This document shows positions 45,385-56,660 of a stretch of DNA of 64,000 nt, in pieces. Where the stretch lies: NCBI GenBank assembly GCA_947579665.1, contig OX388348.1, forward strand, positions 4,526,001 through 4,590,000, written 5' to 3'. The stretch is from Sympetrum striolatum (Eukaryota; Arthropoda; Insecta; Odonata; Libellulidae). Under the pieces are notes generated by a model that had not been told where the DNA came from, ran no database searches, and saw nothing but the letters and a program-made list of their open reading frames with translations. The position numbers and the translations under genes are program-made. Every line of letters starts with the position of its first letter. The first letter of the stretch is position 1.

Positions 45385-47495
45385 TATAGAAGGAAAATTA
45401 AGGATATGAATCTTTAATTTCCTATCGAATTATTTTTTATGAATAGAAAAGTAAATATAAGCATAGTTCCAAGGAAAACAATAATATTAATACCTAGACT
45501 GTATCATTATATACACAGAATTAGATTGAAAATTCAGCTATTCATTTCTACCTTTTATAATTTATGTTTTAATTTGGCTTAACAATGCAAGGAAATATTG
45601 TTCTAGCAACCAAATAAAGAAATATGGTAATATAACAGCTAAGAAGTATCATCCGTCCGTGGAAAATAAATTTTAACATATCGGGATCATTTATGTTTTT
45701 GGTAAATAGATTTAACTTTATCTCCGTCACTCTTTACGGTGGAACTCGCTAATTAAAATAATAATTTTTGTAGGACGAATCCTTCTGACAGCTTATAAAT
45801 GAGTCAACATTTTAATAGGTTACCTCGGTGGTAAGTGGTTTCCAAACTATGACAAAACGATAAGTTATATTTCAAAATGGGACTTTTATCCTTATCAGTG
45901 TTACCTATATTAGTTTTATTTAATGAAAGTATTTTTTTATGATGCTAAATTTTTGGCGTATTAATATTATTTTAACTAAGCTGTTATAAATTACCTTTAT
46001 TTATATTTATTTATAAATAACCTTTATCCAGCCTATAAACTGCACAAAACTGAAGTACCAACTTTTAAAAGGTAATTATTCAAAAGTTTTTTGCGTAATT
46101 CTTTGTTACTATAATAGAATTACATTAATATAAATTTACTCAGTGAGCTTTAATAAAGCTTTTTAACCCTAAGAGCATTTTAATCATTTAAGTTGCATTC
46201 AAAAAATGTTTGGTAAAATATTAAAAAATATCCACAAAAAAATATGTTTTGTAAAACTTTCTCGGTTGGCGATGCGTTCAGTATTTTTTTATTCTTAGAA
46301 ATTAATTAGTTTATGTAAAGGCACTTATAAATTATTGAAATTTGGTTTAGATCATCATTAAAAATTATTTTTGTAAAATTGGTAACTGATAAAATTGCTT
46401 ACTTTTTATTACTCGAATTTAACTAAATTCGCAGATTATTGCAAACATCTCTACATAACGAAAATTTGATTGAAATACCTTCATTGGTTTCTTTGTTACC
46501 GAAGGAAATACACTTCATATTGACCACACGCAAATAATTAAGTGTTAATATCACAGCATGTAATGGACAAAGTACTGCAATTTACTGAAATGAAATGCAT
46601 CTTTGTCGGCGTGTTATTTTTAATAAGTTAAGAATTATTTCTACCATTGGACTCTCCAATGAATTTGAAAACTCGATTTTCTTTATGGTTGCCGTTAGTG
46701 ATTTCTCCTAAAACAATGGAAGAATATTTAAGAAGGTAAAAAACTCTATCCTAAGTTGTAATTCAAAGTTACAGAGCACTCATTAATGATTGATTAAAAA
46801 AATAACTGATTCTTTATTCCTAGCTATCGTACGAACGGAAAGACACACGACTGAATTACTTCACCGATTTATTCTAAAAGTCGTTAATAGAACCGTGAAA
46901 AACAATAGCAAAGTAAATTCCTGAAAACGAAGTCATTGGCATCTATTTAGAATGTGTAATTGTACTTAGAAAATTCGATTGAAACTGAGCTATGACTTGC
47001 TCATAATCTCTAACCAAATAAGGTCTCGCAAGTACCCAAAACTTTGCATGTTATTTTGTAGTCAATATATAAGTAAGTTTCAGGATAATTTTGATAATAA
47101 TTGCAATATACCTTATCGATTAAAAATCTGAATTTACAACAGAATTTAGTATCGGAAAGCAAAAACCATAGGCTACAGCTATCAATGTATCAATGTAGTA
47201 ATTATTTCGTAGGATAGGAATAAAATCACTTTGTAGTTTATAAACTGTGTTTTTACTAAGCATTGACCATCAGATGGAAATTTTTTAAATAGAAGTTAGT
47301 GAAAAGAGTGTTATTATTTTATTTATTTTCAATGGCGTACCACCAAGTTAGGCTAAATCATTTCGATTATAATTCAATAGCACGGACGTAATTTGATAAT
47401 GTTCAAATAATGTAACAGAATTCGATGTAAGAAACAAGAAAAATTTTTCAAATCCATAAGGCGAAGTACAGTGCTTCAGAGTAATTGAAAATTCA
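45385..47495. other. Intron-like sequence with duplicated blocks
   Basis: Block 46720-46885 (AATTCAAAGTTACAGAGCACTC) matches 48510-48680 (AATTCAAAGCGAAAGTTCACTC), an offset near 1.79 kb. No exon was recognised here. Confidence 0.5.
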
Positions 47496-47501
47496 CATTA
47501 C

Positions 47502-47662
47502 CTCAATTCTCTCTCATTAATTCTCATTCTATTCTCAGTAAGTTGGAATTCTGGCGTCTACATGAGCATCTTCAGTAATGGTTTTTCTCTGCGCCATTAG
47601 CTTTTGATTGAGGTGTTCTCCTGGGCAATATAGATAAAAATAGATTAGAGCTCTCCTCGAAC
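47502..47662 (-). pseudogene. Decayed copy of exon C (copy A)
   Basis: The acceptor TTTTTTTCTAAAG and donor GAG|GTAATG are intact. The interior aligns with exon C at 51531: after the same one-base phase it reads FEESSNLFLSILPR (compare INGDLQSIHISILPR). It then needs a one-base shift to continue AQRKTITEDAHVDARIP (compare TQSKTSPEIHMETLEFK). Extra sequence near the donor lengthens it from 115 to 161 bases. The frameshift and stop make it non-functional. Confidence 0.6.
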
Positions 47663-47734
47663 CTTTAGAAAAAAATTGAAAATGAAAATTGATAATGCAT
47701 CGAATGAAAATAATCATTAAACTACGTTTAACTA

Positions 47735-47900
47735 AATTGTGGTATTCTAACTACTAGGATTCTATCCAATAAACCTCCGAGCCACGTCCTGGAAATTGGA
47801 AAACCTTGGTTCGAATCCTGAACAAGTCACTTTTTTGCTTACTCTACAACGCTTTGGTTAAGTTGCACGCTTTCCTTCACTAAGTCAAACTTCATTTCGA
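47735..47900 (+). repeat. tRNA-like repeat related to 51.6-51.8 kb
   Basis: Contains CCTTGGTTCGAATCCTGAAC (B-box-like, about 47801) preceded by tRNA-like arms (CCACGTCCTGG). It is followed by CAAGTCACTTTTTTGCTTAC and GGTTAAGTTGCACGCTTTCC, words that recur behind the foldback at 51.8 kb (TTCACTTCTTGTACTAC, GTTTAAGTCATAGGCTTTCC). Confidence 0.5.
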
Positions 47901-47949
47901 TCGTTTTTTAATAAGAATTAAGTATATTATTTCATAGCCAGGAGCATAT

Positions 47950-50095
47950 ACGCGATGAAATTATTAATTTGTTGAATGAGGAAATAAGTTACTTTGGAAA
48001 CATATCTCCTTTAATTGTTATTATAAAATCTGGTAAACTTCACGCAAAATATCAATCAGAGAGAATAAATTCAGAAATTCATTCTTTAGGATGAGAATTC
48101 TTCTTTGACACAATTCTAAACTGATGAATATACAATCATTTACGGAAGAAAAATACCATTATTTGATTGTTTTCTTAAGACTGTTTTTTTCCAAATTGAA
48201 TTAAATTCCTCAAATAGCTCATCTCATTATTAAATTATAAAGTTATTTGGTAAGAAATACACATAATTCTGATGAGAGAGATATTGAACTTAAGGTCTTA
48301 TTTCATACACTTGAGAAGAACTGAAAACCCTTTGAGAAGCGATAAAAATTCAAGCTCCTTGATCTTGTCACACGAACGGTGTTTCAATTTTCACTGAATG
48401 TGTACGGAAAATCAGCATAGCAATAATGACGATAAAAACTCCCGTTAATTATTTCCTGTAGATTATGAGTAAAGTAATCGTATGTGATATCTCGCAAGTC
48501 AATGCATTATTGTTTAAAAAGGTAGGGAAAGTAAAGCTGATGCTTAAGTAGTAATTCAAAGCGAAAGTTCACTCATCGGTGACCGATTAAAAAAATTACT
48601 CATTCTTAATTCCTTATCATCCGTTGAGACATGATCAACGAATGAATTACATCTAAATTCTATTCTAAATGTCGGAAATTAAAGTTTGAAATTTGAGTCG
48701 ATGATTCAAGAAATGTAAATGTTTTGAAATAGAAATGTTTTGAAAGCAAGAGTAGTTCTGATAAAGAAGGTCAAAGCGAAGGCGAAGTGCTTTCGCGAAT
48801 GGGTAAAAAGAAAGTGCCTCGTTACAACGAAACAAACAACTGTTCCGTGACCTTCAGTTTAACCGAATTCCAGTTCAATTCTTAATGGGAAAAATATCGA
48901 TACATTAATTTTTTTAAATAACCATTCATGAACTACAATACGTTTAATCCAATGATTTACCCTTGAAAGAGGTCTTAAAAATTCAGAGAATAATGTGGTC
49001 ATTTTTTCCCCAGGATAAAAATTACGTATATTTTTTACGGGACTAATTCAGGGCTAAGCACTGGAATGGGAGATTATCAATAACATTTTTCCATTCAAAT
49101 TTTCAAAAAAATTAATATAAAAATAAACTCACGCCTTATCCTTGTTTACCAACTTTTAGATAATCAGCTGTCTCGTGACCTTGGACGTGACTTTCACTGG
49201 CCACAGAGATTCACTTTCCCAATCGGTGAGAAAAACCAGCGGAGTATTTATCAGACCAGGATCATTCCAAATATCGGATACCTGAAAATAAAGAGATGCA
49301 GTATTACTAGGAATATTCTTTAGGAGTTCTTATTATTTTATTATAAACTAAAAGTCAAAACGTTAATATAAATTCAATTACCGGTACAGTATTAAAATCA
49401 TTATATCGGCGGAACTTGCCTGGATCCGGTTGTAAAGCTATTGAAAAGATCCATTGAAATAATACAAGATTTATCTATTTATCAAAATGTTTACGAATAA
49501 ACGGTGAAACATGCTATAGTTCAGTAGAAAATTTACGTTTTTTTCACCTAAGAATACACAAAGTTCGAAAAACGTAATAAAATTGGTTCTCGTATTATAG
49601 ATGTCGACGAGGTTAAGCCAAATTTGAAAAACTTTCCAATTCATCATGAAATATTAAAAAAGAGCATAAACGCGAAATTTCGGTCGAAAATTTAAATGTT
49701 TTTCGACTAAAACTGGTTAACTTTATAAGAAGTATCAATCGGTGAATCAATTCAGAAATTTAATCCTTAGAATTTGGATAAATGTTTCACTAAAATTTAA
49801 TCCAATTCTCAGAGATTCGTTTGTGAAAAAATGTTATGAATGATTGACTAAATAATGCTTTCAATACCGTTTCTTCAAAGTTGAATAATATTCCTGAAAA
49901 AAGTATCACTCAAATTTAAAATTACAAATGATTCCGGTAAAAATGAATGGTATTCTGGTGAGAGAAATACTGAGCTTAACATTCATTCCGTATACTTGAG
50001 ACAAACAGAAAACTACTGCGAAACGATAAAGATTCAAACTTCTCAATGATTATTGTCTCACTTTCTGAATTGGGACAGTAATTCAGCGGAGTCAT
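47950..50095. repeat. Tandemly duplicated intron blocks
   Basis: 47950-48420 aligns with 49660-50095. Examples are GAGCATATACGCGATGAAAT with GAGCATAAACGCGAAATTTC, and GATGAGAGAGATATTGAACT with GGTGAGAGAAATACTGAGCT. The offset is about 1.7 kb. Exon B (49156-49281) lies between the two copies. Confidence 0.65.
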
Positions 50096-53000
50096 AATTC
50101 CATAAAGATTCTTGATTAATTATAACCAAAATTATACTTAAAACCATCTTGATTAATTATATTTTTGGTAAATAAATTCAAATTTGATAGCGTAAAATTC
50201 TGTTACTCGATAGGATGATCAGATCAATACTGACGTACGCGAGCCCGGATTGACAATATTCTGTTCTCCCACCATATTATACTGATTAATTGCGTTCGAG
50301 AGAATGACTACAAAAACATTTTAAGAGTTCCGAAAATAACGTCTATGAAGGGCATTTATTGGGGCAAACTCAAGCCAATTGAAACAGTGCTAAAAGAAGC
50401 TGTTATAAATGATCCTCTTCCTCAAGGACCTTCCGAGCTCTTCCGAAGTATGTGGGACTCCCCAAGGGATTGCTGCCCTAAATATAAAAGCCCAAGTATG
50501 CCTCTAAGCTTGTAACTCTTATTTTAACCTAGGACTAGGCAACTACGCGTATGTATTATTTTTTTACTTATACGTTCTTAATTAATTATTTATTTATTCA
50601 TTTTCAAAACTTTTTTTTCAATTTCAATCAATTATTATCGCAAATTTTAAATTCAAAAGACCCGCGCGCCGCCGCGTCCGTTTTTATCTATCTTTGACTC
50701 TTTATTGTTTTCATTTTAAAATCGATTAAATTATTTTAGGGTATGAAAGATCGAATAATGTCAAACGATCTCTTTTAATTCCGAAGTACATAAAGTATAT
50801 ATTTTTAATAGTCTGACCGTAATTAATTTTAATCCACGCCTTTTATTTTTCATCAATATTAAACGACCACTTCAGAAAAAATTATAACGTGTTAAGGCTC
50901 CCGGATAGTCATGTGGACAGCGCGTCTGGTGAAAGTGGTCCCGGGATCAATTCCCGGTGGGAGCCAATATGCAAAAGCACTTTTTCATTAAGAAAGATGC
51001 AGAAATTGAAAAAGTTCAATTTGAAGCCAAGGGGCTGGAAATTCAATAACGCCCATAAATTAAGAGGGCACACAGTCTGCTGTTTTTTTTGACCTTTCTC
51101 TAATCGGGAGCCAGTTCAAACCCTTCTTGAACCATAATTTATCTATTTGAACCAAAATATTTTAATAGTAGGAAAGTCATTTATTTTTTAATTATTCGAG
51201 TCAAACATGTGGATAAATTTTTATATAAGGAAGGCACTAATAACATAGTATCCCTTTGGGGGAGCGATATTGATGACGACGATGACGTTATACTAATATG
51301 AACCAAATAAATTTTTAAGATTGAGATCGTAGAATAGACGTACTTCTCTATTTATATATTTAAAAAGGCCAGAAGGTGAAATACAGCGATTTGGAGTAAT
51401 TAATAATTCTCATTACCTTAATTTTGAACTCCAACGTCTCCATGTGGATCTCCGGTGATGTTTTGCTCTGCGTAGTCACATCATACCTGGGCAGTATCGA
51501 TATGTGAATCGATTGCAGATCTCCATTAATCCTTAAAGACAAACAAATCCAAATAAATAATGCATCGAATAACAAAAAAGGTGTTTACGAGAAGTGAAAA
51601 ATAGTGTCTTGACTGGGACACGAACCCGGGTCACTCACATTCCGGACGGGTAATCCAATCGCTCAAAATTACCGTCATTCTAACCACTAAATTACTAGTA
51701 TCTTATCTAATTATCTACAAAGCTACATCCTTTAGAGTGGTGTGCTTGACTTCGAGTTCCAGCAAAGTCACTATTTTTCACTTCTTGTACTACACTGTTT
51801 AAGTCATAGGCTTTCCTCTGCTAAGTAAAATGAAATTAACATCGCATGTTGAAAAATGATTTAGTATTTTCCTTGAGATTTGTGAATCTGTATGTAAAAC
51901 ATATTGTACTTATTCCACAAGTTGTATTTCAGCCTAGAAACATCAAAAACACGACCGGTTTCGACGAATGATCGTCGTCACCTTTTCGTGCTTTTGTTAC
52001 TAGTAGACAAAAATTTCATTTGTGGAAAAAATGTATTTTCCTCAGAATTATTAGCGTTTGAAAGAAAGAACATAATTCATAAGATGAAATTATAATTAAA
52101 GGAAGCGGCATTTCTAAAAAGTGGAATGAATGGCCTTGGTAAATGCGCTAACATGCCGAAAGAATTCTAGAAAAACTATGTTTTTCTCACAAAACATTGA
52201 TCTTTAGCAATCATTAGAATCTCCAAATATTAATTCCTTATTTTATAATTATAATTGAGGAAAAAAACGTGAATTTAAATCCATTCTCCAGGATGTCAGA
52301 TACGTCTTTTTCATCTGACAACTAACGGCGGGTACTCAATATCCTTCTTTTATTGCTTTATTAATAGGAAAGTCAATCGAAAGTTAAATATCGAATTTTA
52401 TGAGAAAAAGGATTGTACGGAGTCTGTACAGTTAGATTTGACTAGCTTATAAGCCAACGATTGTTTTTAATGCAACAGTCATCTAAACGTAGTGATAAAG
52501 TCACATTCAAATAGGCATTAACATAGAAACTCCACATAATAGGGAAATATACAAATCTAAATATAATGTAATGCAATAATTTAAATAGTTCATGGACTCA
52601 GAAGGAATATATGAATGTGATTATTAAATTTGAATATTAGGCAAAATGCTAAGAATGAAATAAGTTATTTTAATATTATCAGACATATAAAAACAGCCAT
52701 GTCTCTCTCTTGTTTGGAATTTTAGAAGCAAAAGCAATTAATTATAAATACTTTAATAAGCAAAAACTATGTGTTAAATACATAAATCTCACTCCAAAAT
52801 GTCTTCCTTAATTTGAAATATAATAATTTTTAATACTTCGAAATACCATAAGATGATGAAATTTAAATTAATCTGCAAATTATGAAAGTATAGTCTGTTT
52901 ACTTAACTTGGAGATCCAGCCTACCGTTGTCCCTCCAGCCTCTTCCGTTGACGGTGGTCACTCGCATTTGTGAAGTCATACGGTAAAGCCTTATCGAAAT

Positions 53001-54299
53001 TTGGGCAAGTTCGCTTTCTTTAAACTGCAAAGTATAGAAACACCAAAGTAATTAATCATTTATTAGTGAATATAGTAATATCAAGAAGAGAATAATTTAA
53101 AAATAAATTTCCCGGTGACAAAGAAAAATATCGTATTAATGTAATTCTATGAAGTTATATAACGGTGATCCACTTCGATGGTAAAAAATTGTACTCATCA
53201 AGACTTCTAAACACAATATTAGAGTAGAAAAATTGTAATCGAGGGCACTAGGAATAGAAATAAGGATGGTTCTGACGTAAGAGGAAAATGAACTCGGTGC
53301 AGATCGTATGGAGACGATAATGCGATACTACACAACGATGGCAGTTTAAACATCCGAATAATTGATAGCAAATAATATTAGATATGCGTAAAGAAAAAGG
53401 TTCAGTTTTACTCGAATAGATCTTTGAAGACCAAACTGTGTTACTGGTGACATTAAGCTACATATTCCAATTAATTTGGATCGAGTTTTTTTCAAAATAG
53501 CTACCCCCAGATATCCCTCATAATTTTCCTAATAAAATTGACAAGATGGGTGGTGGCACTAGAGCCTCCAACTCTCAGATTAAACGGGTGCTAAGAGATG
53601 CAGTTCGAGGTGCCTTAATCCATTAGCACCTTAGCTAGGGTTGACGAGAATTGGGCATTATTCCCTCTGCACCTACGAAGCAGGTGTTTAATACATATAT
53701 ATGCACTTCTTACTAAACAACTACCAACAAACACTGCCTCCACTAAATAGAAATTCAAGTAGGCAGCGATTGATTACTACTAATTGTTCTGAGGAATTTA
53801 GAAAAGATTGAATAGAAGTATACAGTAAACTCCCGTTTATCCGAAATCCGCTTTATCTGAAACATACAGGCTTATTCAGAGCCATATCAATAGCATTCTA
53901 CGCACGCACGTTTTACGTTCATAATTCGCGGTATTGACGCAATTCTGGATGTTAAACGCGGGTACTTCGGTTTATCCGAAATTTTCGTTATCCGAACCGG
54001 CCGCCGTACATTTCGGATAAATGGGAGTTTACTGTACTACCATTCAATGCATCGTTAATTACTTATTCTAAAGGAAAACTTAAGAACAGATTAAAATAAC
54101 TGATTCCAGATCAATCAATCAGAACAAGTAGTTGTCACCACGAATCCTGAGCTCTAAATAACTACTTGAGTTTGTCAGATTACCTCGCAATCAATGGTGA
54201 AATAATGGCATTTGAAAATTAAGTTGCAGAATAAGTAGAAAGTTTAACTGGATTACTCACAAATAAAGTCGCAGTCAGGAGTTTTAGATGCCGCATGTA
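49156..54299 (-). CDS. Four-exon gene F-D-C-B, 132 codons, unknown product
   Basis: Exons (minus): F 54299-54261, D 53024-52903, C 51531-51417, B 49281-49156. Acceptors are TTTTTCCTACAAG, ACTTTGCAG, GTCTTTAAG and TTATTTTCAG. Donors are GTGAGT, GTAAAC and GTAATG. Translation starts at ATG 54296 (MRHLKLLTATLF, mildly hydrophobic). It passes F to D in phase 0, D to C in phase 2 (the split codon gives K) and C to B in phase 0, and ends at TAA 49156. Pieces: FKESELAQISIRLYRMTSQ; GRGWRDNGRLDLQV; INGDLQSIHISILPR; PEIHMETLEFKIK; VSDIWNDPGLINTPLVFL; TDWESESLWPVKV. Exons D and C look distantly paralogous. I recognise no family. The length, beta-rich pattern and weak signal peptide allow a small secreted protein, but that is inference. 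F may instead be internal to a longer gene. Confidence 0.5.
50896..50965 (+). tRNA. tRNA-like sequence, probably a pseudogene or tRNA-derived element
   Basis: The acceptor arm GCTCCCG pairs with TGGGAGC (one G-T pair). The T arm is perfect: CCGGG ATCAATT CCCGG. A D-like arm GTC ATGTG GAC is short. No 5-bp anticodon stem can be drawn in CGCGTCTGGTGAAAGTGG, so no isotype can be assigned. The B box is GGGATCAATTCC instead of GGTTCGANTCC. Confidence 0.4.
51591..51803. mobile_element. Foldback element derived from a Glu-like tRNA
   Basis: The left arm starts GAAGTGAAAAATAGTG and the right arm ends CACTATTTTTCACTTC. These are exact complements that extend inward through CTTGACTGGGACACGAACCC versus GACTTCGAGTTCCAGCAAAG. 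The minus strand shows a tRNA-like A box (TAGTGGTTAGAATGACGG) and B box (GGGTTCGTGTCCCAG) spaced as in a tRNA. The outer arms look duplicated and inverted. Confidence 0.6.
51951..51985 (-). ncRNA. Hammerhead-like core, second example
   Basis: The minus strand reads GTGACGA, a GACGA/TCGTC stem closed by TCAT, then CGAAACCGGTCGTG. This parallels the motif at 29071-29106 (CTGAAGA ... GAAACCGGTCGCG) with an unrelated stem sequence, the sign of a conserved structure. The first C of CTGANGA is G here. No Penelope coding sequence is nearby. Confidence 0.3.
53823..54034. mobile_element. pogo/Tigger-like MITE, 212 bp, with TA target duplication
   Basis: Begins CAGTAAACTCCCGTTTATCC and ends GGATAAATGGGAGTTTACTG. 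The terminal inverted repeats are about 26 bp with one mismatch, flanked on both sides by TA. The CAGT start and TTATCCGAA word are typical of pogo-group Tc1/mariner elements. There is no transposase ORF. Additional TTTATCCGAAAT words occur just inside each end. It lies in the F-D intron of the candidate gene. Confidence 0.85.
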
Positions 54300-55129
54300 C
54301 TTGTAGGAAAAATAATACATGATTTACAATCAGGTATTCTTTAAGAGTGTAAATTATATTCACACTTTTCAACATAATTGGCTAAAAGTTTACGTTTTTT
54401 TCTTATCAAAATGAACTGCATCTCCTTTTAATATTTTCGAATTACGTACATATCTGCAAATATAAACGTCCATAAATTCGTTCAGAGAAATGTAAGAAAC
54501 GTTCAACCATTTCTTTTTAATTGTGGTTATCTAAATAATACTAGTGCTTTTACTCACTAGTCCAATATTTCGTGAGAAGTAGAGAATAAAAACAAAACAA
54601 ATTATAGTTTTATTTCGTAATAGAAATTCATTTACTTGTCTGGTGTTAAAGTGGCAATAACTGCGTAAACGTAGTATAGAACACAGACAATCATCTGAAT
54701 ATTGTCTAAATGTAATTAACTTTAAAAGCAATATTTAATAAACTCTCAGAAAAACTGCAAAAGTTTCCTTTATATAAGAGGGTTTATAATGATTTTGATT
54801 GGTTAAATATGGACTATATAGCTTACTGATTGGGAACTTTGTAAAAGAGAGTAGAATTCCAACCAAAGAAATTAGATCAGAGATTTCGTAACTTGTCATT
54901 CTTATATATCACCACACTCTAAGGTAACAGATGTTGGGAGTCCTGTATACCGAAAGAAAGATCACAGGGTGATCATATTCACTCAACAGGAAGCACAATT
55001 GTAGTAACTACACGTATTCTGAAATGCGGTGCGAAAATATTGAATTGATTGTAATACTCTTTGAAATGCTTGCAATAAACAAAAACACTTGCCGAGGTAA
55101 CACCAATCTAGGATTCGAGAGGGCACTTT

Positions 55130-55345
55130 TTTAAACTCATTGATGGATCCATCAAACCGTTCATTTTTTCATCAATGGATTTGCGATGCTTTCCACCGAT
55201 GTCCACCGCTTCCATCGAGATTAATTCCCGGTGAAGAGCCGATGGTTCTGATGACAGTAGCGTTCATTCAAATGTGAATAACCTCATTAAAAAGCAAGTA
55301 ATTGGAAACTTACAAATAAAACGTATTTATAATGCAAAAAAACGA
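55130..55345 (-). pseudogene. Possible decayed copy of exon F and its flank
   Basis: TAAATACGTTTTATTT|GTAAGT on the minus strand (donor at about 55312) resembles the end of exon F (GACTGCGACTTTATTT|GTGAGT), but the acceptor is lost. A CpG-richer frame beyond it (MNATVIRTIGSSPGINL, about 55260-55170) ends at a stop. Confidence 0.25.
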
Positions 55346-55349
55346 TGCG

Positions 55350-56400
55350 ATGATTTACGTTTCAACAGAGTTTAAGGAATTATGGAGATGGAACAAATTG
55401 CAAATGCAACGGAAGCAATCTAGTAAAACAGCAGAAATAACCTACGGACTGTTCTTAAATCCATGAATAATTGATAATCCATCAAAGTAATCAGACTAAC
55501 ATCGATGTAATTCAGTCAGATTGATGAATTTAAAAACGTGACCAGTGCTGGAATTTGCTCGAAAATTAATTTCTTAATTTCTTATTGCTTTAAAGATTTA
55601 TAGATTAAAGGGATGTTTTTGTGTTTATAAATTATCTCAAATTTTCTTCCACATTCTTGCCAAAGTGAATATGAAACGATTCAATTATGAAGCATGTTTC
55701 ATTTTATGTGATTGTGATTCGAAATTTGCTAAAAGAATAAATCCTTCAGACATGGACGTTTTCTTTCGTGAGCTTTTGGTTCTGAAAGCGACCATACAAA
55801 CACTGTACACAGATCGAACTGAATACCCAGAGTTAATGACAATATTATCTTCTACTGTGACATTGAAAGTGCTATTCAACATCTTTTACCATCCAACATG
55901 TCTTATTCCTTCAAAATAGTCTAAAATTTACGAAGAATATTGCTAACGAAATGCACCATTTTCTCTACAAAAACAAAGAAAGATCGAATCGGGAATGTTG
56001 ATATTGGAATCCACGACGGATAAGCCGTTAATACGTTTGTGTTGTTCATCCTAGTTAATTACTACTGGGAGGAGGAAATTGCATTTCTTAAAGAAAGAGG
56101 AAAGCGCAATTTTAATCAAACAGCTTGTCCTGACTATTTCATTCTAATATTTATTAAGTATTATAGTAAGTTATTCTTCCTTTCTGTTAATAAAAGAGAT
56201 GTCAATTTTTATTTAACATGTGAGATATTGCCATGGAACGAATTGCAGACTCGATGAAACCCTTAAAAAGTTGTGGTTCACATTAGCAAGTGAATGAATG
56301 CGTAAGAATGATATTGGAAGGCGTTCCAGCGATAGAATGAGTAAATCTCTGCATTATTTAGGAATAATTTGCCTTTAATGAACACAGTAAACCTAGTAAA
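55350..56400. other. AT-rich stretch without recognised genes
   Basis: Frames at 55665-55919 and 56039-56257 show chance-like composition. Nothing supported. Confidence 0.35.
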
Positions 56401-56403
56401 TGG

Positions 56404-56660
56404 CGCCCAGTGAATTTGTCCGGGGGGATTTCGTATGCGGGGAATTGATCCCCCGCGCTGATGTTGTACTACCACGCAACCCGCCCCCCGGTTGTAATAA
56501 TTATAACATTAACCAATAATCAGGGCGTGTAGATTAACATAAGACTGAATAGAATTTTAAGAACATCAGCGCGGGGGATCAATTCACCACGTACGAATTC
56601 ACCACGTACGAATTCACCGCGTACGAATTCGCCGGCGCCCGTAGAATTGGTCCGGGAGGT
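56404..56660. mobile_element. Foldback element with tRNA-like core and 15-bp tandem repeat
   Basis: GGGGAATTGATCCCCCGCGC followed by TGATGTT (56438-56465) is mirrored by AACATCAGCGCGGGGGATCA followed by ATTC (56562-56585). The minus strand shows an A-box-like CGTGGTAGTACAACATCAG and B-box-like GGGGATCAATTCCCC. The right arm carries about four copies of GAATTCACCACGTAC (56579-56632). It closes at GGCGCC-containing ends (GTGAATTTGTCCGGGG / GTAGAATTGGTCCGGG). Confidence 0.6.
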
